Below are positions 9,713 to 17,823 of a DNA stretch of 64,000 bases, piece after piece; the stretch's first letter is position 1; every line of letters begins with the position of its first letter. The notes under the pieces are model-generated. The model made no database searches, was not told the origin of the DNA, and was given only the letters and a program-made list of their open reading frames with translations. The position numbers and the translations under genes are program-made. The stretch is from Desulfovibrio sp. JY (GTDB lineage: Bacteria > Desulfobacterota > Desulfovibrionia > Desulfovibrionales > Desulfovibrionaceae), in the NCBI GenBank assembly GCA_021730285.1, contig CP082962.1:620001-684000 (forward strand), written 5' to 3'.

Positions 9713-9749
9713 GGCGAAAAAGCGGGGGCTCCGCCCCCGCTTTTTCGCC
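9713..9749 (+). terminator. Intrinsic terminator after the polysaccharide locus, probably bidirectional
   Basis: A perfect 17-bp stem (9713-9729 with 9733-9749) with a 3-base loop contains an A-run on the left and a T-run on the right, so it can act for both the deacetylase transcript and the opposing cyclase gene at 9862. Confidence 0.9.
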
Positions 9750-9750
9750 C

Positions 9751-9822
9751 ACCATCCCAACCCGGAAAAGGGAGGTCCGGAGGGCATAAGCCCTCCGGCG
9801 GGGTCAGGGGCAGAGCCCCTGT
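9751..9822. repeat. GC-rich intergenic repeat, family 2, copy a
   Basis: This contains two hairpins, CCGGAGGGC / GCCCTCCGG around ATAA (9777-9798) and AGGGGC / GCCCCT (9806-9820). About 55 bp (9751-9805) reappears nearly identically in inverted orientation at 58443-58499, downstream of cbiC. It lies between convergent genes. Confidence 0.8.
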
Positions 9823-9861
9823 CCTGTCCTGCCCTGTCCTGCTGGCTCGCTCGCCCGCCCG

Positions 9862-10908
9862 CTACGGCCTGACGTAGACGCGAACCTGGTTGCGGCCGGA
9901 GGATTTGGCCAGATAGAGGGCTTTGTCGGCTGCGTCGACAAGGTGGGCCACGCCGCATCCGGGGCAATCCACGAGCAGCTCGGCCACGCCGATACTGACG
10001 TTGATTTTGATGCCCGAGGCCAGGATCTGGCCGTCGGGGTCCCGGATGACGAAGTTGTAGCGTTCGATTTTGCGTCGGATGATTTCGGCCAGTTCCTCGG
10101 CTTCTTCCTTGCCGATATCGGAGAGGGCCACGGCGAATTCCTCGCCGCCGTAACGGGCGGGGAAAATATCGCGGTCCTCGAGCTGTTTCATTTCCTCGGC
10201 AAAGCCTTTGAGGATGGCCCCGACCACGACCAGGGCCTGGTCGCCGATGCGGTGGCCATGCTGGTCGTTGAAATTTTTGAAGTGGTCGATGTCGCACATG
10301 AAAAGGGACAGGGGGCGTTGTTCGGCCTCGGCCCTGGCCACGACCTTTTCGATGTGGTTGTCGAAGGACCGGCGGTTGTGGATGCCGGTGAGGGAATCGG
10401 TCAGGCTCATGGCCACCATTTTTTCGGCGTCCTCTTCGATGAGGGTGGCCATTTCCTTGAATCCGCGACGGATGGTGCCGAGCATGCGTTCCACGTCGCC
10501 GCCGGATTCCACGGCTTCGACAGTGACTTTTTCGAGCTTCTGCACACCGCCCTTGTGCTTGAAGAGCGTGTCCTGGAATTCCTGGACCAGGGCGGCGGTT
10601 TCCTGGAGCGTGCGGGTGATGGCCAGATTCCAGGGCGCGCTCAGGATGCGCTCGTTGGCCTTGATGACTTCCTGGAATTTCGCCTCGGAGAAATCCCGGG
10701 CTTTGAGCACTTCCATGCCCAGGGCCTGCAACTGCTCTTTTTGTTCGTTGTCCAGGAAATCGTAATTCTTGATGCTGCGCATGTAGAGGATGAGCCCCCG
10801 CCATTTGGAATCGCGGGGCACGCCGACCCGGTCGAGCATGGCGCAGACCGAGTCGGAACAAGCCTCTGGGGGAGACACGCCGTTGCGTTGACCGGGGTCC
10901 TTGTTCAT
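9862..10908 (-). CDS. GGDEF-domain diguanylate cyclase
   Basis: 348 residues, taking the ATG at 10908 because GGAGGT lies upstream and the longer frame adds only low-complexity residues. The N-terminal ~170 residues are helical and soluble, with no recognised sensor domain or membrane segment. The GGDEF domain follows (SLTDSLTGIHNRRSF, then CDIDHFKNFND for metal and substrate binding). Its signature is GGEEF, which is catalytically competent. The position where an RxxD inhibitory site usually lies reads EDRDIF, so product feedback through a canonical I-site is doubtful. It should make cyclic di-GMP from two GTP. It is divergent from the STAS gene and convergent with the polysaccharide locus, a plausible c-di-GMP target, though that link is only positional. 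Confidence 0.9.
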   Translation of the reverse strand: MNKDPGQRNGVSPPEACSDSVCAMLDRVGVPRDSKWRGLILYMRSIKNYDFLDNEQKEQLQALGMEVLKARDFSEAKFQEVIKANERILSAPWNLAITRTLQETAALVQEFQDTLFKHKGGVQKLEKVTVEAVESGGDVERMLGTIRRGFKEMATLIEEDAEKMVAMSLTDSLTGIHNRRSFDNHIEKVVARAEAEQRPLSLFMCDIDHFKNFNDQHGHRIGDQALVVVGAILKGFAEEMKQLEDRDIFPARYGGEEFAVALSDIGKEEAEELAEIIRRKIERYNFVIRDPDGQILASGIKINVSIGVAELLVDCPGCGVAHLVDAADKALYLAKSSGRNQVRVYVRP

Positions 10909-11101
10909 GGTGTGTGTTGCACCTCCGGCCGCCCTTTCTGGGCTTCCAGGCGGCCCGATCCGTTCTCTTGCGCGGCTCTTCCCTGATACACACAAGCGCC
11001 GCTATTCGGAAGAGAAATATTTGCAACTATATGTCGGGTTGCCCCATCCCTGGCCCCATGGTAAACGCCAAACGTCGCCTTTCTGGCGCATCGGAGGCTC
11101 C

Positions 11102-11443
11102 ATGGATTTGATCGCTACCCAGCACGGCCCGGTCACGCTGGTGGCCGGACTGCCCAAAACCTTTGACTACACCGTGTGTCCCGATTTCCAGCGGTGTCTG
11201 GCCCCGCATATCGAGACCGTGCCCAAGGTTCTGGTCATCGACCTTTCCGGCGTGGAGTTTCTGGACTCCAGCGCCATCGGCTCCCTGATCACAGTGCGCA
11301 ACCGGCTGCTGCCCGAAGGCGGCAGCGTGGCGCTATGCTCCATAGCCGACGGCGTGGCCAAGGTGCTGCGCATTACCGACCTTGGGAAGGTATTCGCCAT
11401 TTTCGACGATGCCGATGCCGCGTTGGCCGCGCTGACCGTCTGA
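11102..11443 (+). CDS. STAS-domain protein, anti-sigma factor antagonist-like
   Basis: 113 residues, essentially one STAS domain. ATG 11102 is preceded by GGAGG at 11093. The core VLVIDLSGVEFLDSSAIGSL carries the Ser (56 or 57) that is phosphorylated in SpoIIAA/RsbV-type antagonists. No anti-sigma kinase or sigma factor is in the neighbourhood, so the partner is unknown; chemotaxis- or cyclase-linked STAS proteins are an alternative. It is transcribed away from the diguanylate cyclase; the shared intergenic region has an AT-rich patch near 11008-11035 that could hold promoters. Confidence 0.85.
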   Translation: MDLIATQHGPVTLVAGLPKTFDYTVCPDFQRCLAPHIETVPKVLVIDLSGVEFLDSSAIGSLITVRNRLLPEGGSVALCSIADGVAKVLRITDLGKVFAIFDDADAALAALTV

Positions 11444-11659
11444 TCGCCGATCCCCCCGAGGCCGATCTTCTGCCGGGGATGCCTGCCGCGACGCCGACGC
11501 GCCTGGCGCATCCGCCCACTGCCCGGGAGGACTGTCGTGCGCTTATGCCCCCTCCGCTTCCGGCGCATGGCTGGGCGCGGATCGCGGCCGGTGATCATTA
11601 TCCGTCGTCCGGCCCCGCCGCATGATGACAGAACGCGGGGAGCGGCGTATGATTCCGCA

Positions 11660-12832
11660 ATGACCGTTCCTGCCGACCAACTCACCATGCGCTTTGTCCG
11701 CTCCATGAGCGAGACCGCGCAGCCGGAATGGGACGCCCTGGCCGCATCCCTGGAAACGCCGTTTTTCGAGTGGGCCTGGCTCAAGCTTCTGGAGGATTCC
11801 GGCAGCGCTTCGCCGGCCAAGGGATGGTACCCCAACCATCTGCTCGCCCATTCCTCGGGCAAGCTCGTGGGGGCCATTCCGCTCTACCTCAAATGGCATT
11901 CCGACGGGGAATTCGTTTTCGACCAGCTGTGGGGCGAGGCGGCCAGCCGGCTCGGCCTGCCCTATTATCCGCGCCTGGTCGGCGCCAGCCCCTTCACCCC
12001 GGCCACGGGACTGCGGTTTCTGATGGACCCGCATTGCAACCAGGTGCGGTTGTCGCGGCGGCTTTTCGAGTCCATCGAGCAATACTGCCTGGGCAACGGC
12101 GTCCAGGGCGCGGCGTTGCTTTTCACCGAACCGGAGTTCGCCGCCTCGTCCGAGGACTTCGGCTTCACGGCCTGGCGGCATCAGGGCTATTTGTGGCGCA
12201 ACCGGCAGTACGGCGACTTCGATGACTTCCTGGCCACGCTCAACACCAACCGGCGCAAGGCCATACGGCATGAACGCCGGGCTCTGGCCGAAGCGGGCAT
12301 CGAGGTGCGGGTCGTTTCCGGCGCGGAGATCCCGGACACGTTTTTCCCCATCATGCGCGAGCTCTACGACAAGACCAACGCCAAGTTCGGTCCCTGGGGC
12401 TGCCGTTACCTGACCCCGGAATTTTTCGAGGGCCTGCCCGCCGCCTTCCGCCATCGCCTGGCTTTTGCCGCCGCCTTCAAGGCCGGACGGCGCGATCCGG
12501 TGGCCCTGGCCCTGCTGGCGCATAAGGACGACATCCTGTTCGGCCGCTATTGGGGCGCCTTCGAGGACATCCCGTTTCTCCATTTCGAGCTGTGCTACTA
12601 CGCTCCCATCGCCTGGAGCATCGCCAACGGCATCACGCGCTACGACCCGGGCATGGGCGGCGCGCACAAGGCCCGGCGCGGCTTTGTCTCGATTTCGAGC
12701 TACAGCAGCCACCGCTTCTTCGACCCGCGCATGGACATGATTTTCCGCACCCATATCGACCGGGTCAACCAGCTGGAAAAGCACTACATCGACGAGCTCA
12801 ACGAACTGTTGCCCACCAAGCGCCAGGGGTAA
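11660..12832 (+). CDS. FemAB/GNAT-like acyltransferase family protein (DUF482, PF04339)
   Basis: 390 residues from ATG 11660. The start is not certain: the frame is open further upstream and the only purine-rich site (GGGGAG at 11637) is distant. The sequence fits the family once called DUF482: FEWAWLKLLEDSG near the start, LNTNRRKAIRHERR in the middle, and the late FGRYWGAFEDIPFLHFELCYY followed by GMGGAHKARRGF. The family has a double GNAT fold related to FemX/FemAB peptidyltransferases, but its substrate is not established. No membrane segment is visible. It stands alone between the STAS gene and a double-hairpin terminator. Confidence 0.8.
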   Translation: MTVPADQLTMRFVRSMSETAQPEWDALAASLETPFFEWAWLKLLEDSGSASPAKGWYPNHLLAHSSGKLVGAIPLYLKWHSDGEFVFDQLWGEAASRLGLPYYPRLVGASPFTPATGLRFLMDPHCNQVRLSRRLFESIEQYCLGNGVQGAALLFTEPEFAASSEDFGFTAWRHQGYLWRNRQYGDFDDFLATLNTNRRKAIRHERRALAEAGIEVRVVSGAEIPDTFFPIMRELYDKTNAKFGPWGCRYLTPEFFEGLPAAFRHRLAFAAAFKAGRRDPVALALLAHKDDILFGRYWGAFEDIPFLHFELCYYAPIAWSIANGITRYDPGMGGAHKARRGFVSISSYSSHRFFDPRMDMIFRTHIDRVNQLEKHYIDELNELLPTKRQG

Positions 12833-12860
12833 TAATCGCAGGGGGAATGCCTCCGGCGGC

Positions 12861-12901
12861 CAAAGGGCTCCCACCCTTTGGAATCCCTTAAGGATTCTTT
12901 T
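12861..12901 (+). terminator. Tandem hairpins ending the FemAB-like gene
   Basis: CAAAGGG / CCCTTTG (12861-12880) is followed at once by GAATCC / GGATTC (12881-12897) and TTTT. The second hairpin with its short T-run fits an intrinsic terminator on the plus strand. Confidence 0.6.
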
Positions 12902-12987
12902 CTGTTGCTTCTCGTTGCTGCCGATTCCAGGAAATACGCCCCCCTTCCCAACCATCTCCCCTTATAGAAGTTTTTGAGGGTGGGGGT

Positions 12988-13028
12988 CCGGGGGAGGGAG
13001 TTTTTTTTCAAAAAAACCCCTCCCCCGG
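12988..13028. repeat. Intergenic hairpin repeat, family 1, copy b
   Basis: An 11-bp stem (CCGGGGGAGGG with CCCTCCCCCGG) continues, after a single bulged A at 12999, into an inner G plus T-run / A-run stem. It is preceded by AGAAGTTTTTGAGGG, the flank shared by the family. It lies between convergent genes (FemAB-like and cNMP-binding). Confidence 0.85.
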
Positions 13029-13073
13029 AATCTCCTTCCCCCTCCTCTCCTCCACTCCTTCTCCCCACTTCCC

Positions 13074-13688
13074 TCAAAACCGCCTATCGAGCAATTGGCG
13101 CAGGACGGCCTCGTCGTCGGTGGTATCCAGGCTTTCGAGTTCGTGCCGCAGGGTGGCGATGGCTTGCCGCTCGGCCGCGATATGGGATTTAAGCTTCTCG
13201 CGCCGCTCCCGGATGGCGGTGAAAAGTTCGGCCTTGCGGGCATTGGCCGATCCCAGGCGCTTGGCCACCACCCCGGCCAGACGGCGGAAGATGCGGATGA
13301 GAAAATCCTCGCGCTCCGGGCTTTCCAGAAAATCCACATAGCCCATATCCACGACCAGGCAGTCGGTCGGGGCATCGGCCATGACCGTGGCCGTGCGCCC
13401 CTTGCCGAGCACAAAGCTCATTTCCCCGAAGACCGCGCCGGGCTCGGCAAGAACCGCGATTTCCCGGCCGTCCCGCAGCACCCGCACCCGGCCGGATAGG
13501 AGCAGGAAAAAGGTCTTTTCATAGTTGCCCTGCTCCAGCACGACCTCGCCCTGGCCGAACAGGCGTTGCCGCACCGCGCCGCTCGTCACGAGCCGGGCGA
13601 GGTCCGCCTGCGAAAAATCGTCCCACAGCGGCAACGCCCGCATAAGGAAAATCAGCCGCGCCGCATCGGCGTCCTCAAGCTCGATCAC
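13074..13688 (-). CDS. Cyclic nucleotide-binding domain protein
   Basis: 204 residues. About 20-140 is a CAP-type cNMP-binding beta-barrel (FGQGEVVLEQGNYEKTFFLLLSGRVRVLRDG, then PGAVFGEMSFVLGKGRTATVMA, the region of the phosphate-binding cassette). The cassette FGEMSFVLGKGRTAT keeps the Glu and Arg that contact a cyclic nucleotide in CRP. There is no helix-turn-helix; the last ~60 residues are charged and helical, probably a coiled coil, so this is not a classical CRP/FNR regulator. It may be a signalling adaptor. It is a single gene, divergent from nothing close and convergent with the FemAB-like gene. Confidence 0.8.
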   Translation of the reverse strand: MIELEDADAARLIFLMRALPLWDDFSQADLARLVTSGAVRQRLFGQGEVVLEQGNYEKTFFLLLSGRVRVLRDGREIAVLAEPGAVFGEMSFVLGKGRTATVMADAPTDCLVVDMGYVDFLESPEREDFLIRIFRRLAGVVAKRLGSANARKAELFTAIRERREKLKSHIAAERQAIATLRHELESLDTTDDEAVLRQLLDRRF

Positions 13689-13865
13689 GTTCCTCTCCGA
13701 TTGGCTGCCGTGGGCACTGGCCTATTCCCGCCATTGATCCCGCCAGGCGTCCCGACGCCGCACCCGGGTTGCCGGGTGAAGCATCATCACATATCCCCGC
13801 AGTCCCTGGAAGGCCTGCCTGGGCACGAACCCTTGTGGCTACGCGTCTTGCGGGCGTCGGGACGC

Positions 13866-13898
13866 AAAAAAAAAGGCGGCCCAAACGGACCGCCTTTT
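13866..13898 (-). terminator. Intrinsic terminator of the gamma-glutamyltransferase gene
   Basis: AAAAGGCGG (13871-13879) pairs with CCGCCTTTT (13890-13898). Read on the minus strand the stem is followed by a T-run (the A-run at 13866-13874 on the plus strand), directly after the stop at 13913. Confidence 0.88.
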
Positions 13899-13912
13899 CG
13901 TTGCGGGAGCGC

Positions 13913-15640
13913 CTAATATCCGGCAGCCGATCCGTCGCCGCGGGGGTCGGTCGCACCGTAGCGAACGCCGGTCTTGGGATCGATCAGGATCGCGCCGGCA
14001 TGGCCCATGGTATCCGTGTAGGCGTCCACGACCTTGACCGGATGGCCGCGCTGGCGCAGCTCTTCCGCCACCTTCTCGCCCATGCGGCTTTCCAGCTTCA
14101 GATCGTTGGACGACGCGCCCCAGGTGCGGCCATGCAGCCAGCGGGGAGCGTTGATGGCGTCCTGGGGCATCATGCCGAAATCCACGACCCGGGTCACGAT
14201 GGCGGCCTGGGTTTGCGGCTGGCCTTCGCCGCCCATGGTGCCGTAGACGAGATAGGGCTTGCCGTCCTTGAGAAGCATTGCCGGGTTCAGCGTATGGAAG
14301 GTGCGCTTTCGCGGCTCGAGATGGTTGACGTGCTTGGGGTCGAGGGAGAAGAAGCTGCCCCGGTTTTGCAGCAGCACGCCCGTGTCGCCGGCCACGATGC
14401 CCGAACCGAAGTCGTGGTAAATGCTCTGGATCAGCGAAACGGCGTTGCCGTCCTTGTCCACCACGCCGATCCAGACGGTGTCGCCCTTGGGATCGAGCGG
14501 CGTCACGTCCTTGGCCGCCTTCTTCAGGTCGATGCGGGCGGCCTGTTCCTTGCCGTGCGCGGCGGAGAGCAGATAGTCCAGGGGAATGGGCGAGAAGTTC
14601 GGATCGGTCAGGTAGCGGTCGCGGTCGGCAAAAGCCTGCTTGGTCGCCTCCACGAGCAGATGGTAGTAGTCGGCCGAGCCCTCCCCGAGCTTTTTCACAT
14701 CGAAGTTGTTCATGATGTTGAGGATCTCGAGGGAAGCCATGCCCTGGGTGTTCGGCGGGAAATTGTAGGCGACGAGGTCCCTGTACGGCACATGGATCGG
14801 CTTGACCCAATCCGCCGTATGTTTGGCGAAATCCTCACGCGTCAACAGTCCGCCGTTGGCTTGCAGATAGGCCACGATCCTGTCCGCGATGGGCCCCTTG
14901 TAAAAGGCGTCCGCCCCATCCTTGGCAATGGTTTCCAGAGTCGCCGCCAGGGGGGCGAGTTTCATGATCTCGCCGGTGGCGTAGGCCTTGCCCCCGGGTT
15001 TCAGGTACAGGCCGGCGAACACGTCGAAGCGCTGCAGGTCGCGAAATTCCTTGTCCTTGGGATCGACGTTGATCGCCTCCCAGCGGGCCAGGCTCGGGCT
15101 GACGGGAAAGCCGTCACGGGCATAGCCGATGGCGGATTGGAGAAGCCGCGACCAGAGCAGGTTCCCGCCCATGGAGTCCTTGGCGTACTTGTAGGCGGCA
15201 TCCCAGCCGGAGACCACGCCCGGCACGGTATTGGCCGCCAGGAAGCCACGGGCGGGGATTTTGGCCAAGCCCTTGGATTTGTAAAACTCGATGGTGGCCT
15301 TTTCCCCCGAGCGGCCGCTGGCGTTGAGCGCCCGCAGCTCGCCCGTCTTGGCATTGTAGATCAGCCAGAAATTATCACCGCCAAGGGTGCACATCTGGGG
15401 ATAGACCACCGCCAGGGTGGAGGCCACGGCAACGGCCGCGTCGACGGCGTTGCCCCCGGCCCGCAGGATATCCAACCCGGCCTGGGTCGCCAGATAATTG
15501 GGCGAAGTGACCATGCCCCGCAAGGTCATGGGGTCGACCGTGCGCGACGGAGTTTCGCTGTATTTGCCGGTCTGGGCCCAGAGCGCCCCCGGCGCCAGCA
15601 TCAGCGCCATAACAAACAACCAGATGATGCATTTTTGCAT
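13913..15640 (-). CDS. Gamma-glutamyltransferase family protein, exported
   Basis: 575 residues from ATG 15640. This start is chosen because a signal peptide (QKCIIWLFVMALMLAPGALWAQ) begins there and AGAGGG lies upstream; the frame runs 30 residues further without either. The protein is an Ntn hydrolase proenzyme: GGNAVDAAVAVASTLAVVYP near the start, then the self-cleavage/catalytic Thr at about 388 (PKGDTVWIGVVD), and GGEGQPQTQ and the DPRGDGSAAGY tail of the small subunit. It should cleave or transfer gamma-glutamyl groups in the periplasm, for example from glutathione or other gamma-glutamyl compounds. The exact substrate is open because many family members are acylases. It is a single gene with its own terminator. 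Confidence 0.9.
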   Translation of the reverse strand: MQKCIIWLFVMALMLAPGALWAQTGKYSETPSRTVDPMTLRGMVTSPNYLATQAGLDILRAGGNAVDAAVAVASTLAVVYPQMCTLGGDNFWLIYNAKTGELRALNASGRSGEKATIEFYKSKGLAKIPARGFLAANTVPGVVSGWDAAYKYAKDSMGGNLLWSRLLQSAIGYARDGFPVSPSLARWEAINVDPKDKEFRDLQRFDVFAGLYLKPGGKAYATGEIMKLAPLAATLETIAKDGADAFYKGPIADRIVAYLQANGGLLTREDFAKHTADWVKPIHVPYRDLVAYNFPPNTQGMASLEILNIMNNFDVKKLGEGSADYYHLLVEATKQAFADRDRYLTDPNFSPIPLDYLLSAAHGKEQAARIDLKKAAKDVTPLDPKGDTVWIGVVDKDGNAVSLIQSIYHDFGSGIVAGDTGVLLQNRGSFFSLDPKHVNHLEPRKRTFHTLNPAMLLKDGKPYLVYGTMGGEGQPQTQAAIVTRVVDFGMMPQDAINAPRWLHGRTWGASSNDLKLESRMGEKVAEELRQRGHPVKVVDAYTDTMGHAGAILIDPKTGVRYGATDPRGDGSAAGY

Positions 15641-15665
15641 TGAAACAGCCCTCTCTTTTTTGTCC

Positions 15666-15689
15666 ACAAAGTGGCTTGTCCCACTTTGT
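15666..15689. promoter_or_regulatory. 9-bp inverted repeat in the gamma-glutamyltransferase leader
   Basis: ACAAAGTGG (15666-15674) and CCACTTTGT (15681-15689) are perfect inverted copies with a 6-base spacer, about 26 bp upstream of the start codon, in unusually AT-rich DNA (15690-15780). It could be an operator or a leader hairpin. Confidence 0.45.
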
Positions 15690-15857
15690 TTAAAAAAAAG
15701 TAATTTTCTCGGTGTGTTTTTGCAACACAATTGTTACTGAAATTATTTATTTTAGCAATTTTAGCAAAAGCATCCATCCAGAGTTCCCGCGCGCATTCCA
15801 TTGATCGCCTCCCGGGCGCTACGCCAAAACTGGTCACAAGGCACCAGAGCGAACCAT

Positions 15858-15885
15858 AAAAAAAGGGAGGCCCAAGGACCTCCCT
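15858..15885 (-). terminator. Intrinsic terminator of the qmo cluster
   Basis: GGGAGG / CCTCCC (15865-15884) followed, on the minus strand, by a run of seven T. It lies 25 bp after the qmoD-like stop and ends the apr-qmo transcription unit. Confidence 0.85.
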
Positions 15886-15910
15886 TCCCAAACCGGCTTT
15901 CAGCCGGATA

Positions 15911-16597
15911 CTACCACTTGTCGGTGGCGAAGGCGTCGGAACCGAAGCCGAAATCGGAGGACGGCTCACCGCCGACCTCGGGTTCGCCGGAACCGGAAGA
16001 AGCCTCGCCGCCGGCGGCAGCGCCGCCGCCGGACACGGTGACCACACCGTGCTTTTTGACATCCTCGATCATTTTCAGCAGCTCGTCGACCTTGCCGATG
16101 TACTCGGTGACCTTGGCCTCGGAAGCCACGATGACCTTCTCGCCCTCGTCCTTCATGGAGGCTTCGAGCTTGCCGGCCTTGTCTTCGGCGGCCTTGCAGC
16201 GGACCTCGACGTCCTTCAGGATGGCGGTCTTTTCGGCCAGTTCGGCCTCGACCTTCTCGAGCTTGGCGGCCAGCTCGTCATTGGCCTTCTTCGTCTCGGT
16301 CAGCTTGGCGAAAATGGCGTTGACCTCGGCCACGACATCCGGGGGCATGACGGACACGGACACGTTCTGGGCGCTGGAGGACAGCTCGCCGCTGCTCATG
16401 CGCACCAGTTCGGGGTGTTGTTCGTATATCCAGGCCTTGGCCAGGGCGGCGGCGAAGGGAGCGAGCTCCGCATCGATTTCCATGCCGGCCATGTAACCGA
16501 CCATCTCGGCCACGGCTTTCTTGTTGCCTTCCTTGTCGACGCCTTTGAGGTACGACACGAACGCGTTCATCGGGAAGACCTTGCGCGCTTCAGCCAT
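15911..16597 (-). CDS. qmoD: QmoD-like conserved protein of the qmo cluster
   Basis: 228 residues from ATG 16597, which has AGGAGG upstream; the frame could start 5 codons earlier, overlapping qmoC. The N-terminal ~70 residues are globular, ~100-185 is a strongly charged, probably coiled-coil helix, and the tail is rich in Gly, Ser and Glu (GGGAAAGGEASSGSG). No cofactor motif or membrane segment is visible. The gene directly after qmoC in Desulfovibrio species (DVU0851 in D. vulgaris) is a conserved protein of this kind, called QmoD in some work; its biochemical role is unknown. Position in the operon is the main evidence for the name. Confidence 0.75.
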   Translation of the reverse strand: MAEARKVFPMNAFVSYLKGVDKEGNKKAVAEMVGYMAGMEIDAELAPFAAALAKAWIYEQHPELVRMSSGELSSSAQNVSVSVMPPDVVAEVNAIFAKLTETKKANDELAAKLEKVEAELAEKTAILKDVEVRCKAAEDKAGKLEASMKDEGEKVIVASEAKVTEYIGKVDELLKMIEDVKKHGVVTVSGGGAAAGGEASSGSGEPEVGGEPSSDFGFGSDAFATDKW

Positions 16598-16611
16598 GGT
16601 ATCCTCCTTCA

Positions 16612-17811
16612 TTAGACCATGAAAATCTTTTCTTCTTCACGTTTGAGGGGAAGCCGCCCAGCCTGATGGGCGTAAACCAATGCCGTCGTTCTGTAGACCA
16701 GGTGCCCGAGCTTGGACCAGGGCAGGTAGGCAAACAGCATGAAGACCGCGATGAGATGCAGGTAATAGGTCGGGTAGGCCAGGGCGGCCACGCCGGCCAG
16801 ACGGAACAGTTCCGAGCCGATGCCGGTCAGCGCCACGGCCCAGATCACGCCGAGCAGGTACCAGTCGTAGTACGACGAGGTGGCCTTGCCGGGATCGGTC
16901 GCCAGCCGGCGACGGGTCAGCATGGTCAGGCCGTAGAGCAGCGCCAGGGCGCCGACGTTGGCCAGCAGCTTGACCGGGCTCCAAAGCGGCATGGGCGTAT
17001 GCCCGATAGGCGCGATGAATTCCACGATCTTGCCGCCCCAGTGGGCCACGGCCACGATGCCCGTGACAATGGCCAGGGCCACGAAGCCGTAAAACAACGA
17101 CAGGTGTCCCTTGTACCGCTCGGTGTTATCGTTACCGCACTCGTTCCACTTCACGTGGGTGGCGATCTCGTCCAAAACGACGGCCTTGATCGATTCGATG
17201 ATGGTCGGCTTTTTGGTCGGCGCCCCGATATGCAGGGTGGTGGGGATAGTTTTATCGAAACTCTTCCACAACTTCGTCACGCCCTTGTAGAAGGTGAAGG
17301 CCACGAACAAGGCGACCAGACCGAAGATGGGGTCGATGGTGAAATCACCGGGGAAGAGCTTGCCGTAAACGATTTCACCTTTGGGCAGGCTCCAACCGGT
17401 GCTCAAGAGCCAGATGAACAGGTAGAGCACGGCCGGGATGGCGATGAGCTTGGGCAGATGCTTGGCCGAACTCATCCAGGTGCCGATCCGTTTGGGCTCG
17501 ACCAGATCCCGGTAGGTGAGGTTGCGGATGGCGGCGATCAGATCGCCCGGCCGGGCCCCGCGGGGGCACAGCTCGGAGCAGGTCTGGCAGTTGTGACACA
17601 GCCAGATGTCGATATCGCCCTCGAAACGATCCTTGAGGCCCCACTGGGCCCAGACCATCTCCTTGCGGGGGAAGGGATTCTCGGGCGGGGCCAAAGGACA
17701 GGCCACGCTGCAGGTGGCGCATTGGTAGCACTTCTTGCAAGCATCGCCACCAGCCGCCTGCAGGTCCTTGACGAACTGCAGATCGGGTTTAATACGCTCG
17801 GCGTATGACAT
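16612..17811 (-). CDS. qmoC: QmoC, quinone-interacting membrane-bound oxidoreductase subunit C
   Basis: 399 residues. The N-terminus has two iron-sulfur motifs, CKKCYQCATCSVACP (25-39) and CHNCQTCSELCP (about 72-83), as in HdrC. The C-terminal ~280 residues hold about six membrane helices related to heme b-binding HdrE/NarI-type subunits, with several candidate His ligands (for example in YYLHLIAVF). QmoC is the membrane anchor that takes electrons from menaquinol and passes them to QmoA and QmoB, and from there probably to APS reductase. It begins 12 bp after qmoB and ends 14 bp before the qmoD start. Confidence 0.95.
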   Translation of the reverse strand: MSYAERIKPDLQFVKDLQAAGGDACKKCYQCATCSVACPLAPPENPFPRKEMVWAQWGLKDRFEGDIDIWLCHNCQTCSELCPRGARPGDLIAAIRNLTYRDLVEPKRIGTWMSSAKHLPKLIAIPAVLYLFIWLLSTGWSLPKGEIVYGKLFPGDFTIDPIFGLVALFVAFTFYKGVTKLWKSFDKTIPTTLHIGAPTKKPTIIESIKAVVLDEIATHVKWNECGNDNTERYKGHLSLFYGFVALAIVTGIVAVAHWGGKIVEFIAPIGHTPMPLWSPVKLLANVGALALLYGLTMLTRRRLATDPGKATSSYYDWYLLGVIWAVALTGIGSELFRLAGVAALAYPTYYLHLIAVFMLFAYLPWSKLGHLVYRTTALVYAHQAGRLPLKREEEKIFMV

Positions 17812-17823
17812 GGACCCTTCCTC

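Noticed and set aside
12988-13028. Family 1 hairpins as ordinary intrinsic terminators
   Set aside because: The T-run lies inside the stem rather than after it, so termination by the usual mechanism is not shown; they are listed as repeats.
13769-15643. 624-residue open frame on the plus strand
   Set aside because: Antisense to the gamma-glutamyltransferase gene, with no recognisable domain.
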